In this document: in pieces, positions 1 to 7,932 of the stretch
How the letters are laid out: each line of letters begins with the position of its first letter
Numbering within the stretch: the stretch's first letter is position 1
Source of the DNA: Magnetococcales bacterium
GTDB taxonomy: Bacteria; Pseudomonadota; Magnetococcia; Magnetococcales; UBA8363
Assembly: GCA_015228975.1 (NCBI GenBank)
Contig: JADGCN010000018.1
Span: forward strand, 1-42,036
DNA: 42,036 nt
Direction: 5' to 3'
Notes under the pieces: generated by a model
The model's input: only the letters and a program-made list of their open reading frames with translations
Told to the model about the DNA's origin: nothing
The model's database searches: none
Made by a program: the position numbers and the translations under genes

Positions 1-70
1 CCGACCGGCTTCAGCCGGTATTCGGACTTTCAGTCCGCAATCCAAACCCACCGGCCTTAGCCGGTGGTTG
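1..70 (+). mobile_element. Likely right end of an IS200/IS605-type element (three stem-loops)
   Basis: Three compact inverted repeats follow one another: 4-19 (ACCGGCT/AGCCGGT), 23-37 (CGGACT/AGTCCG) and 48-67 (CCACCGGC, loop CTTA, GCCGGTGG). Known family pattern: IS200/IS605 elements carrying tnpB end in subterminal hairpins with exactly this kind of C/G-rich stem and short TTCA or TTAG loop, and the same DNA encodes the 3' part of the omega RNA. Inference: a tnpB gene lies just outside the window and its right end is here, directly before the MHYT kinase gene. The alternative is an intergenic palindrome family or a terminator of an upstream gene. The strand is uncertain because each hairpin is symmetrical. 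Confidence 0.5.
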
Positions 71-116
71 TTTAGTGCTGTTCCATATCAGGCATTATTT
101 CGGGTGATCCCACATT

Positions 117-2447
117 ATGCTGAGCGATTTTTTTATCACCGGCTCCATGCCGCCGAGCCTCATGGTTGGGTTTTACGACTGGCGCCTGGTCATGCTCTCC
201 TTCGCCGTTGCCAGTATCACCTCTCTCACCGGCTTGGACATTGCCATTCGCGTCGAATTGTCGCATTCGGAACGGTTTGGGAACGTCCTTTCACGACAGC
301 TTTGGATCGGTGTCGGGGCGTTGGTTATGGGGGTCGGGGTTTGGTCCATGCATTTTGTCGGCATGCTGGCCTACGATATGAGCTGCCGGGTTTCCTACGA
401 TTTTTTGACAACCTTTTTCTCTGTTCTGCCGGCCATTGCTTCCTCCTTTTTCGCCTTGCGACTGGCCGTGCGGAAAAACAGCGGCTTGCAACAACATCTG
501 GCCGGTGGTGTGATCATGGGGTTGGGTATCGGCATCATGCATTATATCGGCATGGCGGCCATGCGGATGCCGGCCCACATTCGTTATCTCCCAGAACTAT
601 TTCTGCTCTCCATTCTGGTTGCCGTTGTTGTATCGTTCATTGCCTTGAGATTTACGGCTCGCATGCTCCAATATCAGGGCCAGGATATCATCATGCAAAA
701 ATTGGTAAGCGCCATGGTCATGGCATTTGCCATTTGTGGCCTGCACTATACGGCGATGTTTGCCGCTGTTTTTATCCCCATTCCCATGTATGCCCTACCT
801 ACCCCCGGCTTTGCCCCCGAGTTCTTTTCCGGGGCCACCTTTTTTCTCGTTTTCTTGATCATGGTTGGCTATTGGCTGCAACTCAATGTCAACGAACTGG
901 AGTTGGCGCAGGCACAGGAAAAAGCGGAACGGGCCAATCATGCGAAAAGTTTATTTTTGGCTAATATGAGTCATGAACTCAGGACTCCCATGAATACCGT
1001 CGTCGGCATGATCGACTTGGTCCTGGATACCAACCTGGATAATCGCCAGAGGCACTATTTGCAAACCGTACATCGTTCTGCCGATGCACTCTTGGCCATT
1101 ATGGACGATATACTCGATTTTTCCTGGCTGGAGGCGGATAAACTGGTATTGGACCAGGTCCCGTTCGCTATCAAACAGGTGGCTGCCGAGGCCATGGCGT
1201 TGATTCATCTGCCAGCAAGTCAAAAGGGACTGCGCTTGACCTGGGAGTATGACGAAGGGCTTCCCTCCCGGGTTGTGGGCGATCCGGTCCGTTTGCGGCA
1301 AGTCCTGATCAACCTGTTGCACAACGCCATCAAATTTACTCAAACCGGTTTTGTCGCCCTTGTTATTAAGCCGGGCAGCTTTGTTGTGAGCGAACAGGCC
1401 AACCGGGTTCCGGTGCATTTCATGGTCATGGATACCGGTGTGGGTGTTCCCAGAAAGGATCAGGAGATTATTTTCCACAGCTTTACCCAGGCGGATGGCA
1501 GCACTACCCGACAATTTGGCGGTACTGGACTGGGGCTGGCCATTTGCCGCCAATTGGTGGAAAAATCGGGAGGGAGCATTTGGGTGGAAAGCGATGGTTC
1601 CACGGGCAGCACCTTCCATTTCAGTATTCCCTATCCCCGTTCCGATACCAGCGAATCGTTGGATCCGGTGCCGTCCACCCCGATCCCCGTTGCCACCACT
1701 TCTCCAACTGAGAAAACCAGACAAGTGGCCATCCTGGCAGTTGATGACGAGGAAAGTAATCTACTCTTGTTGGAACATGCCTTGGAAAAATATGGATTCC
1801 TGGTCTCCCTGGCGCATGACGGCCATGATGCCCTGAATCAATTGGCTCATAAACCTGTCGATTTGATTCTCATGGATATTATGATGCCGATTTTGGATGG
1901 CTTGGAGACAACGCGCAGAATTCGGCAGGGTCAGGTATCCGGGCTTAATCCCCAGGTGCCTGTGATTGCTATTTCCGCTTCGGTCTTGTCGGAACAGCGG
2001 GCGCAATGTTTGGCTGCCGGAATGAACGCTTTCGTGGCCAAACCGGTGCATATCGACAAACTGGTGGCGGTGATTCGTGAACACCTGCCCGGAATGGAAA
2101 ATCCGAAAACGGTATTGGCACATGAGGATCCGGTTACGCAAGCATCCCATGAGGTGACAATGCCAATCTGGGAAACACCATCGGACATGATCGCCCATGT
2201 TGGAAATACCACCGAATCTTGGTTACAGTTGGCGGATGGGCTCAAAGAGATCCATGCCCATTTGGCGGTTGCACAGTACGATCAAGTGGTCCAGCTTGCA
2301 GGTCGCATACAGCGATTTGCCGAACAGCAGGGTGAGGATACCATCTTGCAGGTGGCCATGGACTTGATTTTTGCCGCTCGGAGTCGCGATCTGTTCCAGG
2401 CGGAAGGACATTTGGATCGTTTGCATGCGGAGTGGCCCAGCGACTGA
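117..2447 (+). CDS. MHYT-domain hybrid sensor histidine kinase
   Basis: This is a 776-residue inner-membrane signalling protein. Residues about 15-260 form an MHYT sensor with several membrane spans and three signature repeats (MHFVGM, MHYIGM, LHYTAM); the family is proposed to bind copper and sense diatomic gases. A HisKA domain follows, with the H-box NMSHELRTP and phospho-acceptor His286. Next comes an HATPase domain with N-box NLLHNAIKF and G-boxes DTGVGVP and GGTGLGLAI. Residues about 540-660 are a receiver domain with acceptor Asp587 in LILMDIMMP and the conserved KP. The last 100 residues are not recognised and could be a degenerate HPt. The ATG at 117 aligns with the N-terminus of the paralogue at 36.4-39.5 kb. 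The receiver-PilZ gene 92 bp downstream is a plausible partner. Confidence 0.93.
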   Translation: MLSDFFITGSMPPSLMVGFYDWRLVMLSFAVASITSLTGLDIAIRVELSHSERFGNVLSRQLWIGVGALVMGVGVWSMHFVGMLAYDMSCRVSYDFLTTFFSVLPAIASSFFALRLAVRKNSGLQQHLAGGVIMGLGIGIMHYIGMAAMRMPAHIRYLPELFLLSILVAVVVSFIALRFTARMLQYQGQDIIMQKLVSAMVMAFAICGLHYTAMFAAVFIPIPMYALPTPGFAPEFFSGATFFLVFLIMVGYWLQLNVNELELAQAQEKAERANHAKSLFLANMSHELRTPMNTVVGMIDLVLDTNLDNRQRHYLQTVHRSADALLAIMDDILDFSWLEADKLVLDQVPFAIKQVAAEAMALIHLPASQKGLRLTWEYDEGLPSRVVGDPVRLRQVLINLLHNAIKFTQTGFVALVIKPGSFVVSEQANRVPVHFMVMDTGVGVPRKDQEIIFHSFTQADGSTTRQFGGTGLGLAICRQLVEKSGGSIWVESDGSTGSTFHFSIPYPRSDTSESLDPVPSTPIPVATTSPTEKTRQVAILAVDDEESNLLLLEHALEKYGFLVSLAHDGHDALNQLAHKPVDLILMDIMMPILDGLETTRRIRQGQVSGLNPQVPVIAISASVLSEQRAQCLAAGMNAFVAKPVHIDKLVAVIREHLPGMENPKTVLAHEDPVTQASHEVTMPIWETPSDMIAHVGNTTESWLQLADGLKEIHAHLAVAQYDQVVQLAGRIQRFAEQQGEDTILQVAMDLIFAARSRDLFQAEGHLDRLHAEWPSD

Positions 2448-2539
2448 TGTGGAACATTGTTTGGCTGGGTCGGGGGCCGATTGTTGATAGCACGGGTTGG
2501 CCTGATATCGGGTGGGCAAGTCGAGAGGAGGATTGGGTT

Positions 2540-3514
2540 ATGGCCTTGAAAATATTGGTTGCAGATGATGAGGATGATGCCTGGACTCTGATGCAGGAGC
2601 TGTTAAAAAAAATTGGCGAGGTGGATCGGGTGGCCAACGGTCATGAAGCGGTCGCTGCTTTTATTTTGTCGGCGGTGGATGGAGATCCGTATGATTTGGT
2701 ATTTTTAGATATCATGATGCCGGGAATCGATGGTTACGAGACGGTCAGCCGCATGCGCTCCGCGGAAAGGGAGCAGGGTGTGAAACAAAACGAACGTGCG
2801 GTGATCATCATGACTTCCGCCTTGTTTTCCCGCGAAAATCAGGCGACCGCCATGGCGCAGGGGGCAACGGACTACATCGTCAAGCCGATCATTCGCAGCA
2901 AACTGTACGCAATAATCCGCAACTATTTTCCGGGAACGGGAGAGGATGAAGCCTCGGTTGCGGATGATAAAAGAAAATTTGATCGTCCCTTGTTTCATTC
3001 CCGTGCCGAGTTAATTCTCAAGTCAGGAATTGTAATTACAGGAAGGACAAAGGATGTCAGTTTCAACGGCATCTTGTTTCAAAGTGATCAAGATGCTGCG
3101 GTGTTGCAACCTCATGTCGAAGGATTGCTGCGTATTGCTTTGAGTGATGCGCAGGAAGTCGCGGCCTTCCATGTGGCATTTCCCTGTAAGGTTGTGCGTA
3201 TCAACGAGCAGGGCATTGCCTTGAAGATGTCGGCAGCCGCTGCCCGTACTTTTGCCGATGCCGCCATTGCACCCAAGCCCGTGGCCGTACATCGCACCGG
3301 GGGCAAGGTTGATCCGGGATGGGAAATACTGGACTTTAATCATACCATCCCGGACGATGTTTTGCAAAAATTGCAACGAAAAATTGCCAAAATGTCTCAG
3401 GATGGTCCCGTAGTGGTCTGCTGCAAAAAGGGGACTGCCCATGACGAGGAACTCTATAAGGTGGTGAATATCCGCCATTTGAAGGAAATTCAAAAATTGG
3501 CACCCTCGTCTTGA
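2540..3514 (+). CDS. Response regulator with PilZ-type output domain
   Basis: A soluble protein of 324 residues. I chose the ATG at 2540 because a strong Shine-Dalgarno sequence (GAGAGGAGG, 2523-2531) precedes it and the protein then begins directly at the receiver strand ALKILVADDE. Longer in-frame starts would add 36 residues of no domain. Receiver: acidic pocket DDEDD, acceptor Asp in FLDIMMPGIDG, Thr/Ser switch in IIMTSA, Lys in YIVKPI. Residues about 150-245 carry the c-di-GMP-binding PilZ signatures RxxxR (RKFDR) and DxSxxG (DVSFNG). The last 60 residues are not recognised. Known of the family: PilZ receivers act as c-di-GMP effectors, often for motility or surface behaviour. Inference: it may be phosphorylated by the MHYT kinase encoded just upstream. 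Confidence 0.88.
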   Translation: MALKILVADDEDDAWTLMQELLKKIGEVDRVANGHEAVAAFILSAVDGDPYDLVFLDIMMPGIDGYETVSRMRSAEREQGVKQNERAVIIMTSALFSRENQATAMAQGATDYIVKPIIRSKLYAIIRNYFPGTGEDEASVADDKRKFDRPLFHSRAELILKSGIVITGRTKDVSFNGILFQSDQDAAVLQPHVEGLLRIALSDAQEVAAFHVAFPCKVVRINEQGIALKMSAAAARTFADAAIAPKPVAVHRTGGKVDPGWEILDFNHTIPDDVLQKLQRKIAKMSQDGPVVVCCKKGTAHDEELYKVVNIRHLKEIQKLAPSS

Positions 3515-3680
3515 GGATGGCGGGCTCCTTCACCTGCGGATCGAACGAATGGCATCACACTTTGATGCGGTGTTTGGAATCCAACCAAGATACAAGCGTG
3601 ATTAGGTTGGACGATATCGGACGATATAGGGTACCATGTCCTGAGGGAATCGATTGGATTGACCCTGGAAGGAAGCTGCC

Positions 3681-4415
3681 ATGAGTACAACCATCGCCTT
3701 CGATACGCACGCCTACGTCAAAAAGCTCCGGGATGCTGGGGTGGACGAACGTCAAGCGGAAATCCAGGCAGAAGCTATTCTCGCCCTGGTGGAAGATCGT
3801 CTCGCAACCAAACAGGATATGGCTACGCTCAAGCGGGATTTGGCTGACGTGGAATCCAATCTTCGTAAGGACATGGCAGCCATCGAAGCCAATCTTAAAC
3901 GAGACTTGGCTGATGTACGCAAGGACATGGCAACCATTGAAGCCAACCTGAAGCGGGACATCAAGGAACTGGATGTCAAAGCTGAAACCCGCATCAAAGA
4001 ACTGGATGTCAAAGCTGAAACCCGCATCAAAGAACTGGATGTCAAAGCGGAAGCCCGAGTCAAGGAACTGGATGTCAAAGCGGAAGCCCGCATCAAAGAA
4101 CTGGATGTCAAAGCTGAAGCCCGAGTCAAGGAACTGGATGTCAAGATTGAGACAAGCAAACTTGAGTTGCGGAAGGATATTGAATCCGCCAAGGTGGATA
4201 CCATCCGATGGACGGCAGGGATGTTTGTCGCCCAAACCGCATTGATTATCGGTGCGTTGTTTGCTGTGATGAAGATGAACCAACCAAGCCTGCAACCAAC
4301 GGGGTACCCCACGGCACCCATTCAGGAAATGCGGTTGCCTGCACCTTCAACACCCGCGCCACCGCCACCTGCACTATCGGTACCCGTGCCTTCCATGGTT
4401 CCACCATCACGCTGA
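3681..4415 (+). CDS. DUF1640-like coiled-coil protein with C-terminal membrane anchor
   Basis: A 244-residue protein. The N-terminal part (FDTHAYVKKLRDAGVDERQ) matches the start of DUF1640/CCDC90-type coiled-coil proteins. A long highly charged coiled coil follows (about 45-180), and inside it an 11-residue unit (KELDVKAETRI and variants) is repeated five to six times without break. One membrane span lies at about 180-200 (GMFVAQTALIIGALFAVMKM). The C-terminal 40 residues are rich in Pro and Ala. The start has a GGAAGGA ribosome site. No enzymatic motif is seen. Bacterial members are of unknown function and are often near transposase-like genes. The tandem codon-level identity of the repeats suggests recent unit duplication. 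Confidence 0.75.
   Translation: MSTTIAFDTHAYVKKLRDAGVDERQAEIQAEAILALVEDRLATKQDMATLKRDLADVESNLRKDMAAIEANLKRDLADVRKDMATIEANLKRDIKELDVKAETRIKELDVKAETRIKELDVKAEARVKELDVKAEARIKELDVKAEARVKELDVKIETSKLELRKDIESAKVDTIRWTAGMFVAQTALIIGALFAVMKMNQPSLQPTGYPTAPIQEMRLPAPSTPAPPPPALSVPVPSMVPPSR
3960..4154 (+). repeat. 33-bp coding minisatellite, about six units
   Basis: Five complete 33-bp units at 3960-3992, 3993-4025, 4026-4058, 4059-4091 and 4092-4124, plus a diverging sixth, encode the hendecad (I/V)KELDVKAE(T/A)R. The units differ only at a few positions (Ile/Val, Thr/Ala), so the array is young. An 11-residue period suits a right-handed or straight coiled coil. Unit number could vary between strains. Confidence 0.9.
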
Positions 4416-4495
4416 CAGCTTGGAATGGTCACGTCCGGTGTGACTCTTTGGCACCATGCCAAACAGGACCGTGAAGAAATGAGGACCGATGCCCT

Positions 4496-4804
4496 ATGAA
4501 CAACGATGTTAAAAGTTTGCTGGACAATGCGCAGTCGGTTGATAAACTGATGCAAACGTTGCAGCAGGACACAACGGTGCAATCGATGGTCTCCGGTTTT
4601 TCCGTGGAAGGCATTGTTGCTTCGATTGTTTTCAGTATCATCGGCATGGCATATATGCGTACCGGTAAGAAAAACGGCCCGTTAAGTACCATGCTGTACG
4701 GGCTGGTTTTGTTGATTTTTCCCTATTTTGTCACCGATTTTTCCAGCATCATGCTGATAGGATGTTTGTTTACCGTGCTTCCTTTTTTGTTCAAGTTTGG
4801 TTGA
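4496..4804 (+). CDS. Small membrane protein of unknown function
   Basis: A 102-residue protein. The N-terminal half is hydrophilic and possibly helical (MNNDVKSLLDNAQSVDKLMQ). Two hydrophobic segments follow, at about 42-54 and 64-100 (the latter long enough for two spans: LYGLVLLIFPYFVTDF and IMLIGCLFTVLPFLF). The tail is very short. A GAGG about 13-16 bases upstream of the ATG is a weak ribosome site. It ends 7 bp before the convergent ackA stop codon. I do not recognise a family. The composition and closed frame support a real gene. Confidence 0.65.
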   Translation: MNNDVKSLLDNAQSVDKLMQTLQQDTTVQSMVSGFSVEGIVASIVFSIIGMAYMRTGKKNGPLSTMLYGLVLLIFPYFVTDFSSIMLIGCLFTVLPFLFKFG

Positions 4805-4811
4805 GACCCGT

Positions 4812-5987
4812 CTATCTTGTGTCAAGGATCTCTTGCACATGGTGGGCGATCATCAAATCTTCGTCGGTTGGCAGGACGTAAGCGGGGATTTTTGATTGTC
4901 GTGTGGTGATACGGGTGGCATGTTGCGTATTGGCGACATCGTCGAGTTCAAACCCCAGCCAGTGCAAACCTTGCAACGTTTTACGCCGTATCAGACTGGA
5001 ATTTTCGCCAATTCCTGCGGTGAACACCGCGCCATCCAGTCCCCCGAGGCTTGCGGTCAGGGCACCGAAATATTGTTGGATGCGGTAGACCATCAAGGCG
5101 ATGGCTTGGGCTGCTTTGGGGTGGTCCGATTGTTCCAGTTGACGCATGTCATGACTGATGCCGGAAATACCTTTGAGACCTGACTGCCGGTACAGGACAT
5201 CCTCGATGGAATCCAGGGACATGTTGAGTTCTCTGGCCATGTACAGCAGGACGCCGGGATCTAAAGTTCCCGACCGGGTCCCCATGGGCAGGCCATCGGC
5301 TGCGGTCATCCCCATGGTGGAATCGACGCACTTGCCGTTGTCGATGGCGCACATGCTGGCACCGTTGCCCAGATGGGCCACGACGACGCGTCCACGGGCC
5401 AACTCTGGATCCAATTCCTTGAGTTTCATGGCGATATATTCGTAGGACAGGCCATGAAAACCATAGCGCCGAACCCCGGCATCGGTCAGGGTGGCCGGCA
5501 AGGGGAAACATTGCGCCTCCTGGCGTTTCGTGGCATGGAAGGCGGTATCGAAGCAGGCCACCTGGGTCAGGCCTGGGTGGAGTGTTGCCAAGGCGCGAAT
5601 GGGTTCCAGATTGTGCGGTTGATGGAGGGGTGCCAGGGGAATCAAGGCTTCCAGGGCGGTGATGACCGCAGCGTCCAAAATGACCGGTTGCGAATAGTGG
5701 ATCCCACCATGTACCACGCGATGACCTGCGGCATCGACCCGGGCGTGTTGTTCCAACCAAGCCAACAAAAATTTCAGGCAGCGATGATGTCCGACATGGT
5801 TTGATCCCAGGAGTTGATCGGGTTCTTTGGGATCTGAACCAATACGGGCGGAAAAAACCGGGTTGGAGGTGATTTCGGCGATTTGCCCGCGAATGCGTCG
5901 CAGGGGTCCCTTGGGGGTCAACTCGAACAGGGAAAATTTCAAGCTGGAAGAGCCGGCATTCAAGACGGCAATGTTTTGTGGTTTCAT
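4812..5987 (-). CDS. ackA: Acetate kinase
   Basis: This 391-residue enzyme is close to the usual 400 of the family. It interconverts acetate plus ATP and acetyl phosphate plus ADP in the cytoplasm. Family motifs are present throughout: the N-terminal NAGSSSLKF, the substrate-site RVVHGG, DTAFHAT, the phosphate-binding HLGNGAS, GTRSGTLDPG, and the C-terminal FTAGIGENSSLIR. The start codon overlaps the stop of the phosphotransacylase gene upstream by four bases (ATGA, 5984-5987), so the two are translationally coupled. Together they form the acetyl-CoA/acetate overflow or assimilation route, with acyl phosphate as intermediate. Propionate or butyrate may be alternative substrates. Confidence 0.95.
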   Translation of the reverse strand: MKPQNIAVLNAGSSSLKFSLFELTPKGPLRRIRGQIAEITSNPVFSARIGSDPKEPDQLLGSNHVGHHRCLKFLLAWLEQHARVDAAGHRVVHGGIHYSQPVILDAAVITALEALIPLAPLHQPHNLEPIRALATLHPGLTQVACFDTAFHATKRQEAQCFPLPATLTDAGVRRYGFHGLSYEYIAMKLKELDPELARGRVVVAHLGNGASMCAIDNGKCVDSTMGMTAADGLPMGTRSGTLDPGVLLYMARELNMSLDSIEDVLYRQSGLKGISGISHDMRQLEQSDHPKAAQAIALMVYRIQQYFGALTASLGGLDGAVFTAGIGENSSLIRRKTLQGLHWLGFELDDVANTQHATRITTRQSKIPAYVLPTDEDLMIAHHVQEILDTR

Positions 5988-6964
5988 AGTGCCAGTTCGC
6001 TCTTTAAGCGCAATCCTTTTTTACGGGCATCCACGACGCGCGCCGCCACGGCGACCGAGGCCATGCGGGTACGGGCATTGTCGGAACGGCTGGTCAATAT
6101 GATGGGAACTTTGGCCCCCAACACAATGCCGGCCCCTTCGGCGTGGGCTTGCCAAGTCAATTGTTTGGCCAGCATGTTGCCGGACTCCAGATCGGGTACC
6201 AGGAGGATGTCGGCAAAGCCGGCCACAGCGCTTTTGATTCCTTTGGTTTGTGCCGCTTCCACGCTGATGGCATTGTCATAGGCTAATGGACCATCGACGA
6301 TACCACCGACGATCTGTCCCCGTTCCGCCATTTTGGAAAGGGCTGCGGCATCCAGGGTGGATTGAATGGCGGGGTTGACGGTTTCCACGGCTGACAGAAC
6401 CGCTACTTTGGGGGTGGGGATGCCCATGGAGTGGGCCAGTTCGATGGCGTTTTGACAGATATCGACCTTGATGGCCAGTGTTGGGGCAATGTTGATGGCG
6501 GCATCGGTGATCAGCAGGGGACGGGGAAAATTGGGGATGTCCATTAAAAAAACGTGGCTGATGCGTCGGTCGGTCCTGAGTCCCTTATTTTTTTTGACGA
6601 CCTCCCCCATGACTTCGTCGGTGTGCAGACTACCCTTCATCAACGCTTCAACCTCGCCGGAGAGGGCCATGGCGACGGCAATTTCTGCGGCATGATGGCT
6701 GTGTTTGGAATCGATAATTTTATAGGGAGAAATGTCGAGTCCTTCTTTTTCGGCGGTTTTTTTGATGCGACCCTTGGGGCCAATGAGAAACGGTACCAGA
6801 AGGTTGGCTTGTGCTGCCTGAATGGCACCTTGCAAAGAATCGTGATCGCAGGGATGGATGATGCCAGTCAGCAAAGGATCCACCGGGGCACAGGAGTGGA
6901 TGAGATGATCATAGCGCCAATATTCTTCCAGGTGGGGTGGTTGGCAGTGTTGATGGTCAGTCAA
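5984..6964 (-). CDS. Phosphate acetyl/butyryltransferase
   Basis: A 326-residue enzyme of the PTA/PTB fold that makes acyl phosphate from acyl-CoA and phosphate. I placed the start at the TTG at 6964, because AAGGAG lies six bases before it. Upstream in-frame codons would add 35 residues with no family resemblance. Recognisable features are GPKGRIKKTAEK, the conserved VDGPLAYDNAIS, and PDLESGNMLAKQ with a C-terminal SRSDNARTRMASVA. It is the short type, without the DRTGG or MaoC extensions of larger forms. It overlaps ackA by 4 bp, and this pairing is the strongest evidence for its role. Whether acetyl or butyryl is preferred cannot be read from the sequence. Confidence 0.88.
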   Translation of the reverse strand: MTDHQHCQPPHLEEYWRYDHLIHSCAPVDPLLTGIIHPCDHDSLQGAIQAAQANLLVPFLIGPKGRIKKTAEKEGLDISPYKIIDSKHSHHAAEIAVAMALSGEVEALMKGSLHTDEVMGEVVKKNKGLRTDRRISHVFLMDIPNFPRPLLITDAAINIAPTLAIKVDICQNAIELAHSMGIPTPKVAVLSAVETVNPAIQSTLDAAALSKMAERGQIVGGIVDGPLAYDNAISVEAAQTKGIKSAVAGFADILLVPDLESGNMLAKQLTWQAHAEGAGIVLGAKVPIILTSRSDNARTRMASVAVAARVVDARKKGLRLKSELAL

Positions 6965-7109
6965 GGGGCACTCCTTGGGATCGTTGGATGGGTGACTTTG
7001 GGGAAAGGTTTGAAAAATAAAACATTCATCCCATTTTACTCGGGGACACTTTCTACCCGCTTGGCTCAATTTTCAAGGGATTTTTTTCACTGGCGTGACA
7101 ATTGCTTCC

Positions 7110-7148
7110 ATTATTGAGAGGGATTATTGAAAGGGATTATTGAAAGAG
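7110..7148 (+). repeat. Three tandem 13-bp direct repeats between divergent genes
   Basis: Three copies of a 13-bp unit (ATTATTGAAAGGG consensus) lie head to tail at 7110-7122, 7123-7135 and 7136-7148, with one or two differences between units. They sit in the 247-bp gap between the leftward phosphotransacylase gene (start 6964) and the rightward gene at 7212. Inference: they could be a binding array for a regulator. They are AT-rich compared with the flanking genes. Confidence 0.8.
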
Positions 7149-7211
7149 ATTTTCCCTGCCGACTATGGAAGAAAATGGGTGCAACCATTCACGATATCGA
7201 GGGATGACACT

Positions 7212-7904
7212 ATGGAATCGTTTGATTTTCAGGCGTGGCCGGAGGGAAGGTCACCATCCGGGGAAGTACAAACATCCACAGATTCGGTTGTTGTTAAACC
7301 GGTGGTGCCGGATACCTGGTTGATGCGTAGCAGACGGTATTGGTCAGCAGCCAGGCTCGGCAAGCTGTCCCTGGCGGTGTTGTCCGTTGTGATCGCCGCC
7401 AAGGCGGGTTTGGCCTTGGACCACAACGTGTTGGCGTTTTCCTTGGAATCGGATCGTGAGTCCCAGCAGCGCATGCTTCCTGCTTCCCAGGCGGTCCAAC
7501 AGTCCGCCTTATCCGGGGATGCCGAATTGTTTCCCGCCGATTTGCGTTTTACCCAATCCTTGAAATGGTTGTCCCAATCGTCCAGTGGACTGAAGTTTGC
7601 CATGCCCGGCGAACATTTCCAGTCCCGGGAAATGCGGCAAGAAACGCAAGCGGCAGTCCGGGAATTGATGGATATCCCCCTCCGGGTGGACAAATCGAGC
7701 CAGGTACGGAATGCGGTTCCACGTGTGCCTGTGCAACATGGGGCTGGAGTGCGCCTGGAGCTGGACCCCGACATGATGAAGTTGGTGGCGGATCTGCCCG
7801 ATCCCGAAGTTTTTGCCAAAGGGTTGCATGGAAAATCACGTGATCCGATAAAAAAAGATCCCTTTACCCAGAAAGAGTTGATAGAATTGGCCTCCATGCG
7901 CTGA
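7212..7904 (+). CDS. Unknown single-span membrane protein
   Basis: A 230-residue protein. The ATG at 7212 follows a GAGGG site at 7199-7203. A longer frame from 7140 lacks a better site and would start inside the 13-bp repeats. There is a hydrophilic cytoplasmic N-terminus of about 45 residues, one membrane span at about 52-75 (LGKLSLAVLSVVIAAKAGLAL), and a long polar, probably periplasmic, C-terminal part without cysteines. Sites rich in Arg and Trp before the span fit the positive-inside rule. I recognise no domain. Its stop is 28 bp before the receiver-PAS-DAC gene, so the two are probably co-transcribed and this may be a membrane partner or input for it. Confidence 0.65.
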   Translation: MESFDFQAWPEGRSPSGEVQTSTDSVVVKPVVPDTWLMRSRRYWSAARLGKLSLAVLSVVIAAKAGLALDHNVLAFSLESDRESQQRMLPASQAVQQSALSGDAELFPADLRFTQSLKWLSQSSSGLKFAMPGEHFQSREMRQETQAAVRELMDIPLRVDKSSQVRNAVPRVPVQHGAGVRLELDPDMMKLVADLPDPEVFAKGLHGKSRDPIKKDPFTQKELIELASMR

Positions 7905-7932
7905 CCATCCACATCGAGGAACGAAACCCGAC

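Noticed and set aside
68-964. Long plus-strand frame overlapping the first kinase gene
   Set aside because: Out of frame with the MHYT kinase, of improbable composition (many Arg, His, Cys), with no domain; a shadow of the real gene.
3609-3627. GGACGATAT repeated twice before the coiled-coil gene
   Set aside because: Only two 9-bp copies, with no partner elsewhere and no promoter pattern; may be chance.
3752-4321. Long repetitive frame on the minus strand with LTSSSLMRASA units
   Set aside because: It is the antisense image of the 33-bp repeat array in the coiled-coil gene; the plus-strand frame has a ribosome site, a family N-terminus and a membrane span.
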